Part shown: positions 56,418-64,000 of the stretch, in pieces | How the letters are laid out: every line of letters begins with the position of its first letter | Position numbering within the stretch: position 1 is the first letter of the stretch | From: Quercus robur | Taxonomy: Eukaryota > Streptophyta > Magnoliopsida > Fagales > Fagaceae | Length of the DNA: 64,000 bases | Direction of reading: 5' to 3' | Assembly: GCF_932294415.1 (NCBI RefSeq) | Contig: NC_065544.1 | Location: 27,977,210 to 28,041,209, forward strand | Made by a program: the position numbers and the translations under genes | The notes under the pieces: generated by a model | What the model saw: the letters and a program-made list of their open reading frames with translations, nothing else | Told to the model about the DNA's origin: nothing | Databases searched by the model: none

Positions 56418-59400
56418 AAGAAATTGACTTGAGGAAGTGTTTTTTGACAAATATAACTCTTTTTGGACTAAATAAATATATTTTTGGAAAATAAAGACCA
56501 CGGAAACCGTAGGGCTTGCATATGCATACATGCGTATGTGCACGCATGCTCAAGCTCTGCGTGTGCATACTTCATGTATGTGTACACATACACGGGGCAT
56601 GCGTGCACATGCTAGGGTTCCAGAAACCAGAAAGGAAAGGTTTTCCACATTAAAAACTTAGTTTGGAATGAATCCCACATCATCTGGAAGACACCCCAAA
56701 CCCCTATTTTCGACTATATAAAGCTTGAAATAGTAGATTTTCAAAGGAGGATGATTTCTGAAGGAAAATACACATGGTTCACTAGAAAATAGTGAATCAA
56801 AGAGGGAGTTTTTCACAAAACACCCTTAAGTCAATATTTTTCTAATTGAGACCTTTTATGGTCTTGATCTTCAAGTTTCAAAGGTTTACTAACTAATTTT
56901 GGTTTGGTTGTGACTAGATTGACTGAGGGGAACGGTCAAAATCAAGCTCTAAAGAGTTCTTGTGTTGTGGTAAAGGTTCTATCTTTAGCTCTTCACTTTT
57001 TCTTAGTTTTCTTTGATTCCTTTGTTTGTTCATATGTTTTATGGCTTTGATATGTCAGTTTAGATTAGGTTTTCATTTTGTTTTATGTCTAAAGTATGTT
57101 AGGTTGCTAGATTAAAGCTTTGGTGTTTCTGGTCTGCAAGTTTATGGGTTTAGGGTTTATGGCATGTATGTGTGCACATACTTATTGCATGTGTATGCAT
57201 ATTCGAAGTATGCGTATGCATACAACTGGGCTGTGCACGCATGCCCTATGTATGCGCACACATACTCTTGCTAGAAACCCTAATCTATGTATGCTTTTCT
57301 GTTTTTCTTTTTTTATTTATGCAACATGCCTCTGTTTGAGTTGTTTTTCACATCTATAAGTCTTTGGTTCTCTGTTTTGTTTTGTGTCATTTATTTTGCC
57401 TCTATGATGCTAGTTAGGATTTGTCTTGTTTGTTTACTATGAATATGCATGTGAGTATGAACATGTATTGATGCATAGGTGTTGTGATGCGGTGAGGTAA
57501 GTGAGGTAAGTCATGCATTCACATGAACATGCATTTGATGATGACATTGCCTTATGGATGGATATGGACATGCTTGTTTGAATGTTATGCGTTTTGATGT
57601 TTAGATCACTCTAATATGTTGATTCTACCATAACATGTCTCTGCCTTAGGATGTTTCTACCCTTAGAAATATATGTTTAATGCTTGCTTGCTTTAGATGC
57701 ATGCTAGGGTGTGTGTGAGTTAGGATAACAATGTTGAGTATGCCTTTAATGGGATTAAGACGTGAAACACAATGAGTGGAAGCCGACCCATGAGTCGGGT
57801 GAGGTTGGGTGTCTAACACCTTCCCATCCCTAAACCTAAACTCCGAACACGTGCTTTAGTAGTAGATTAATCCTTCCATGAAGGACGCTAATTGTGGACG
57901 CAAGGGGGGGGGGGGTCGAAATGGAGTCGCCACCTAGTTTTTGCAATGGTTTAGGAACCATATATTTAGCGTCCTTTCGAGGAAGGACCTTTTGATCTTA
58001 CTACCAGAGATAAGGGTTCAGAGTTAAGGTACAGTCTTGGGAAGGTGTTAGGCACCCAAAACTGCCAAACCCTAAGGTTGACTTCTTATCATTGTGTCTT
58101 ATGTCTTAATCCTAAAGGCACACTCAATACTTGTATCTAACTCACACACACGGTAACATACATCTAGCAATCAACATGGCATCAAACATCCCTAACCATA
58201 CATCTATCATGCTTGCAAACAAAGCCTACCATACATCTAATCATGGCACAACATCTCATCATAGACCCTAGTATTCATCTAGCTTGGCATCTCCTAACAT
58301 ACATCTAGCATGCTTCATCACAAGTCATATCACATCATAACATACCTTAACATAAATCTCATCATATCATCCCAGCATTCATCTAGCATGGCATCATATC
58401 ATATTCAAGGTAGCAACATGTATAATCAAATCAAGGCATAAGCATAAGCATAAGAAAAGATCAAGCAAACATGTGATTAAGCATAACTCATCCAAACAAG
58501 CATATTCATCTCTAACAAGCATATTCATCTCTAACACCAAAACAAGATCATATACAAATGCATAAACATTTCAAATGCATGACTTACCCTGCACTTACCT
58601 TGCAATAACTCAGCACCTATGGCCTCATGCATAAGCATATGAATGAATGATCATGTCATCAAAACAATAAAAACACAAAATAAACCATAATTCTATCATG
58701 TGATAGCAAACAAGCAATTAAACATATGAAACAGGGACTTTAAAAGAATAAAAACATGAAAAAAGAAGCTAAACAAACAAACATGTGAAAACAAAAGCAA
58801 AACAATCAACAACCAAAAATTAGGGTTTCTAGGCAATGGCTTGCGTACGCAAGAACAAAACTGCGTACGCATAATCATGCTTGCATACACAAGCAAGATT
58901 AAGCGTACGCAAATTCTTGCCCAAAAACAGGGCAGAACCTCAAAACGGGAATTCTAACAACCTAACATGCATTTTAAACATACAAATATATAAACCTAAA
59001 CTAGATAAACATGTTAAAGCATATTATAACAAAGAAACATGACAAACAGAAAGATTTAAAGCAGAAAAAGAAAGAAAGGAAAAAGAAAAGTTTAGATTAG
59101 ATACCTCAAAGAAAAGCTCTCCAAGCTTGATTTTTACCGTTCCCTTCAGTCAAATCTATTTAAAATTCAATAAAAAAAAAAGTGATTAGTAAAGATTAAA
59201 CTCAAAGATTAAGGCTAAAAAAGGCCCTAATCAAAAGAAAATTGACTTAAGGGTGTTTTGTGAAAAACTCCCTTTTGATTCACTATTTCTAGTGAATCTT
59301 AGTCTTTTGCTATGGGATTTCTGTGTGTTTTGAAAATATACCATGTAAGGCTTTTTATAGTGTGAAAAAAAGGGGTTTGGAATGATCCCCAGACGATGTG

Positions 59401-59640
59401 GGATTCGTTCCAAACCTCAACATAAATGCAAAAAACTTGCCTTATATAACTTTCTAGAAATCGCTATGCATGCACAAGATCAAGCCTACATACGCATACA
59501 AAAAGCCACATATGTAGGCTGATTCACGCTTACGCATAGTGAGGGTTTCCTTTGGCCTTATTTTTCAAAAACTGATATATCTGTTCATTAAATGTTATAT
59601 TTTTCATTTTAACACTTCTCAAGTCAATTTAAACTTCTGA
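56418..59640. repeat. Two copies of one repeat in inverted orientation (~1.5-kb arms), LTR-like
   Basis: The left arm (about 56,418-57,890) and the reverse complement of the right arm (59,640-57,975) share landmarks in the same order: aattgacttgag, 'cacatcatctgg'/'cacatcgtctgg', TATA-like 'actatataaag'/'actataaaaag', 'agtgaatcaaa...gggagtttttcacaaaacacccttaagtcaat', 'tagaaaccctaat', 'gggtgtctaacaccttccca' and 'aaggacgctaa'. The centre (57,891-57,975) has a run of about 12 G and 'ggagtcgccacctag', a phrase I associate with sequence next to LTRs of Ogre/Tat-type gypsy elements. The arms are likely two LTR-type fossils facing each other. They are clearly diverged, so old. Non-coding. Confidence 0.75.
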
Positions 59641-60020
59641 TTGGGCCCTAAACCAACATTGGGGTTTTAGAATTCAGCATCATTGAGGAACGGGGGCCCT
59701 AGTCATAAGGGATACAAAATGTGGTGTCTATGGATGCCCTTCTTTTGATTCGTGAGCTTTGCTAGCAGAATCAAAAGAATAAGAGACAAAACATTTTGTT
59801 ACGACGTACGACTCAGGCCCAACCCACGCACATGACACGTTTCACGCACACATAGGGCAGGGTGCAACTCCGAAGAGTTATGTAGGATTTCATACATTCG
59901 AATTCCCGCCTTTGTTGCTCAAGAAATGAGCAATGATAGGTTTGCTATCCCAGAACCTATTTTGCCAATTGCAAGCAAAAGGTGAGTGACTTACTATCCG
60001 AGAGTCACTAAAAAGAACAA
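59640..60020. other. Unassigned sequence between repeats
   Basis: Contains 'ttcttttgattcgtgagctttgctagcagaatcaaaagaa' (59,750-59,785), an imperfect hairpin. No gene was recognised. Confidence 0.35.
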
Positions 60021-60026
60021 CAAAGG

Positions 60027-60112
60027 AGCTCTTACGAGCTCAAACAATCAAACAAGGGTGCTCTTACAAGCTCAAACAATCAAACAAAAGTGCTCTTACG
60101 AGCTTAAAAGGA
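60027..60112. repeat. Short tandem repeat, ~33-bp unit, 2.5 copies
   Basis: 'gctcttac(g/a)agctcaaacaatcaaacaa' recurs at about 60,029, 60,060 and 60,092, the last copy partial. Unit length is about 32-33 bases. Confidence 0.85.
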
Positions 60113-62778
60113 TATATCTTTGCGGTGTCCATCTGGGGCTCTTGCCTCAGGTTGAACTTGATAGGCCAAGAATATATTGACCCCTTTGGCAAATTAATTA
60201 ATTAATTACCCAAGTGAATTAATTAAGTCAATTTAACATGCAATAGCATGGTAGCACAAATAAATCACCAATTAAGTTAAATGCAATGGAAAATAAATTT
60301 GACACAGGTGATTTGTTTACGAATGGGGAAAACCACCGAGACAAAACCCCATTAGGTGAATTTAAGGTCACCACTCCCGAGAACCCACTATTATCAAAAC
60401 AAGCGATTACAAGTACTAGGAATCCTAGTACCTAATACCAACCAATAGTTGAATCCCAGTACATGACTAACATACCAACTTGAGGAAGATGTTGGCTACA
60501 AAGTTCTTTAGTTCATCAACGATGAAGATCAAGAAGCTCTTTGGTCACAAAAAACTTGGCGTAAAGACACAGTAGCTTCTACAGAGAGAGAGATGAACTA
60601 GGGCAATTTCTGTCTCCAATCACAATATACATGTAACAACATGTGCAACAACCTTTGCATTAAGTGTGATGGCCCTTAAAATAATTCTTATATATGTCTA
60701 GGGTTGTGAGAAAAGAACTCCTACTCAAATACTCAAGGACATGCGTGTAATTAGATCTAGAATTTTTGATTTCGTAATTCTCGACAAATATAGCTTCTGT
60801 CGAGCTTCTATCGAGCTTCAACATTAAACCTCGATAGAAAGGATTTTGTCAAGATATCTGTTGAGCTTTAAACAACAGCATTTCTTCACTTGTTTCTTGG
60901 TCAGACTTGCTTGGCTTCAATACTAAACTTGAATACTTGTTTCTTGAAGTACTAAACACATCCTAGATCTACCAAAGTACAAGTAAAATGCGTTTTGTCA
61001 AAGGATTAGCTAATTGCATCAAATATGTCCCTAACAATCTCCCACTTTGGCAATCCGTGACAAAACCATAACAAACAAATGAATCATGAGAGAAGTCTTA
61101 AATCACTAAACTCATAATCACTTGTTGAATTACAAAACAAATCTAACCCTAACATAAACTCTTGAAAAATTTTGCAAGAAGAGAGTTCATGGCATGGTAG
61201 ACTTTCACAACTTGTCTTTCTGAAACACTTAAACAAAACTCATCAAGGCATCTTGTGTGATACAGAAATAAAGGATTGCATACATAAAGAAACATGTGTA
61301 TAAAGAGAGAAAAGAAACAACACATGGAGAGATAGGTGGAGAAAAACATACATCATCATATATAAATAAAAATATGAGTACAATGTATGTCAATAAATGG
61401 TCACAAGACCAGTATACATGAGGTTAAAGTAAAAGAAAGAAAAGAAAATACATAAGAACCTCACTACATCCCTCAAGATCTATAAACACTCCCCCTAACA
61501 AAAATGTCCTATACTAACTCTCCCTCTAAGTACAAGACTACTTTCATCCCAAAACTACTCCATTTTTTTTGTCACAAATGACAAAGGGTAAGTCACCGAG
61601 AGGTCGTCATCTCATCATCACTGAAAGAGCTAGCATCCTCATCATCACCATCATCACTATCCTCATCATCCTTATCTGCCGAAGCCTTTGGAGAAAGAGA
61701 GGAGAAGCAGCAAAACCACCAAGGCGAGCCTGTCATCGTGCTATACGACCAGCACGGGTGTTCACCTGACACAACTCATCAATGAGAGTGTCAAGGCGAG
61801 CATCCAAGCACTGAAGTTGCGCCATGATAGCCTCTAGGGTCACATCACCAATTGAGGAAGAAGAAGAAAAGGTGGAAGGAATAGTAGGAGCTGTAGGACC
61901 AGTAGACTCCACACATGGCCACTTCGGTCGAAGTTGAGCCTCACTTCATCGAACAGAACTGGCGTCGATGGCACCTATGGTGGTGTAGTATAGAGAATCA
62001 GGAATAGGGATGGAAAAGTGGCAATGGATCTGCGTGATAGCCGAAGGAAATATGAGCTTATCATGGGTTGCCGTATCCTGATAGACATTGATGATAGAAG
62101 TGATGAAGTGAGAGGGGAAGTTTATAGAAAGAACCTCTAAGAGGGACAAAGAAAACGAGCACGAGGCTCTGTGATAGAGTTATAGTGAGACAATGGAGTA
62201 AGAGTAAATGTCATCACCATGTTAAGGAATCTTGGACCTTTTATAAAGCCTGAGCACGGGGTGTTTTGCTTTCCACCCTATAAGGCAGGCGTCTCATAAA
62301 ACTGAGACAGAAGCTCGTCTCTAGACACAGTTCGAAGACGATCACAGTCGGGGTAGTTAGGATGCGCTACCCTTGGAAAATGTAGAACTTCAGATATAAG
62401 ATCCAAGGTAACTACGATATGTGTACCTCGAAATGTCGTGGCAAACTGAGGTACAGAGGTATCGATGTAGTGTATATTAGAGTAAAACTCATGTATAAAC
62501 ATGATGGGACACCTCAAGGGACTCTCAAGCAAAGATTCCTAGCCCATAGTTCAAATAAAAGTGGGGAAAGGAGTGTCAGAAAAGTCTGACAGAATAACAT
62601 GACGCTCCGGATGAACACCACGTTTTTGAAAGTTCTCCAAGAAGTCCTTTCGAGCCTTCTCATCATGGTACCGAACGTGAGGAGGGGGAATGGGATCAGA
62701 AGAAGAAGAATCGAAACCTTGAAGAGGATTCTGGCTCGGAGTGGATTTACGCGCTTTGGGTGCCATGCAAAGTTTATT

Positions 62779-62808
62779 CGCGAGAGAGAGAGAGAGAGAG
62801 AGAGAGAG
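62779..62808. repeat. (GA)n microsatellite
   Basis: About 14 GA units just upstream, in minus orientation, of the ORF start at 62,766. It looks like a CT-rich leader. Confidence 0.85.
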
Positions 62809-63269
62809 AACAACATTACAATCAGAAAACAAGAATAGAAAAAGAAAAGAAAAGACGTATGCATGAACATGTGACGTGCAAAATTTAAATTGCATTATGG
62901 GTAAAACCTAATCCAAACCTACCAGCACACATTCCAATAATCAAACACACATCTAAATGCATGAAACATTGTTAAAATGCAGTGAGAACGCAATGCATGA
63001 ACATATAACATCAAATCAAAAACACCCAACCCAACAATTTTACAAAAATCTCAAAAACCCCAAAAATTTTCAAAAACCCCAAAACCTAGGTGTAAAATGC
63101 ATGAATGCATGAAAAATGAGGGTTTTAGGAAGCTTACCAAGTGATTTGATCTTGATATAGGCTAAAAATGCAATGGGTAGAGAGATTTGAGTGAGAAAAG
63201 AGTGTATAGAGGGAGAGAAAGAAGTTTTCTATTGAGAGAGAGAAGAAGAAATGAAATTTATTCGCGCTC

Positions 63270-63600
63270 AGACCTTAAATAGAAATTGCAGCTCGATAGA
63301 TTGAGATATTTGTCGAGCACTAAATCTAGACAGAAATGAATCTGTCGAGGTGCTATCAAGGATCTATCAACGGCAAAAACACCTAGATGGATCGAGAAGC
63401 TGTCAAGAATCTTTCGACTAGATAGAAAGTTGCTCGATGGATCGAAGTAGCTATCGAGCATCTATCGAGAAGAAATCTAGAAACCTCGATGGATTGAGAT
63501 TGCAATAAGATCTATTGAGAAAAGAAGAAAGAGGGGCTCGATAGAAGAGAATTTGTCGAGGATCTGTCGAGAAGCTATCGAGCTTGAAGAAAAGGAGTTT
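63270..63600. repeat. Cluster of 'tcgatagat/tctatcgag' words
   Basis: More than a dozen variants of 'ctcgatag', 'ctgtcgag' and 'tctatcgag' in 330 bases. The same words occur in the LTR at 60,780-60,860. They look like a degenerate short-motif array within the LTR-type element's leader. Confidence 0.6.
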
Positions 63601-63649
63601 TTCAAAGAAGGGAAAAACACAAAGAGATGAATGCAACAAGCAAGCTACT

Positions 63650-64000
63650 CAAACATAGATCCAATCAACATGTTAAGCTCTCAAAACATCTCTCAACAAA
63701 TATGCAAAGCATTCAAGATCCAAAATACACACGCGCATACACTAAACAAGTCTAACCAATTTTATATTTCAAAAACAAGTTAAGACAGTTTAGTAAGCAT
63801 ATATTAACACATGTATTCCTTATGATGGCCAAATCACATTGTACCTGCACATGTATCAAAAGTAGCAAAGAATTTGCGTGTTGTGTGTGAAAAACATTGC
63901 AAGAGTTCATAAGTGTTTCATATTATGACAATTCGAGATATGAGAAAATCAAATACACTTACACATAATCATAACTTCTTGAAGGGGATTATCACCTTCG
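63650..64000. other. Unassigned AT-rich sequence at the window edge
   Basis: Probably a continuation of the LTR-type element's non-coding part. Nothing specific was recognised. Confidence 0.3.

Larger units (their letters stand above)
60185..63650 (-). mobile_element. LTR-type element: 3' LTR, polypurine tract and gag-region ORF (fossil)
   Basis: In minus orientation a polypurine stretch (CAAAGTGGGAGAT) directly precedes TGTTAGGGACATATTTGATG, which starts an LTR at 61,036 running down to roughly 60,185. Upstream of it, minus-strand sequence from 62,766 (ATG; MAPKARKSTPSQ) to about 61,780 resembles the 'putative plant transposon protein' domain (PF20167 type): blocks FYSNIHYIDTSVPQFATTFRG and EVLHFPRVAHPNYP. 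No protease, RT or integrase was recognised, so the element is non-autonomous or truncated. It is broken and looks moderately old. The other LTR is not identified and may lie beyond the window. Confidence 0.6.

Noticed and set aside
61569-61769. Plus-strand frame with an Ile-rich hydrophobic run
   Set aside because: It is the antisense of the Ser/Asp-rich tail of the gag-region ORF of the LTR-type element.
1-64000. CRISPR arrays, bacterial operons, riboswitches, tRNA genes
   Set aside because: The window is plant nuclear DNA. The only short regular repeats are microsatellites and a 33-bp minisatellite, and no tRNA-like cloverleaf was noticed.

Overview
The window is nuclear DNA of a flowering plant. 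It is AT-rich, with plant L1-type LINEs, PIF/Harbinger and hAT relics, pieces of LTR elements, a pentatricopeptide-repeat (PPR) gene, S-protein-homologue (SPH) genes and a plant 25S rRNA copy. Several repeats look like ones I associate with Fagaceae (oak/chestnut type), but that is memory only and weak. Most of the sequence is repeat-derived. The protein-coding content is one small spliced gene, one intact SPH gene and several broken genes.

Layout. 1-8 kb: AT-rich intergenic DNA with a decayed LINE RNase H piece, two LTR-like stretches and a small MITE. 8.2-9.6 kb: a broken mitochondrial-type PPR gene. 10.7-11.4 kb: a local tandem duplication. 14.1-14.7 kb: a short terminal-inverted-repeat transposon. 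15.5-28.5 kb, possibly to 37.2 kb, minus strand: a seven-exon host gene encoding a 152-residue conserved membrane-type protein. Its exons are 34-128 bp. Its introns hold a PIF/Harbinger element carrying a nested LINE (16.98-20.98 kb), a second LINE (23.3-25.7 kb) and, upstream of the start codon, a third LINE, LTR-element fossils and other repeats. 37.2-37.6 kb: a MITE with perfect 50-bp internal arms. 37.7-43.4 kb: a near-full-length LINE with a 12-bp target-site duplication. 43.5-44.6 kb: a hAT-type element with a perfect 8-bp target-site duplication. 45.5-46.1 kb: a palindrome-rich stretch and a captured histone H2A fragment.

46.6-56.4 kb is the most unusual part. Three tandem SPH genes lie on the minus strand. 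The third (54,964-55,392) is intact. In the second, the middle of the coding region is replaced by the first ~330 bases of 25S rRNA. In the first, the same SPH/25S junction leads into an almost complete 25S rRNA copy of about 3.1 kb, in sense orientation behind an SPH promoter. The shared junction means the SPH/25S fusion happened once and was then duplicated.

56.4-59.6 kb: two long copies of one repeat in opposite orientation around a short centre. 60.2-63.6 kb: a decayed LTR-type element with a minus-strand LTR, a polypurine tract and a gag-region ORF resembling the 'putative plant transposon protein' family.

Sequence identities, splice sites and alignments were judged by eye; no search was run.
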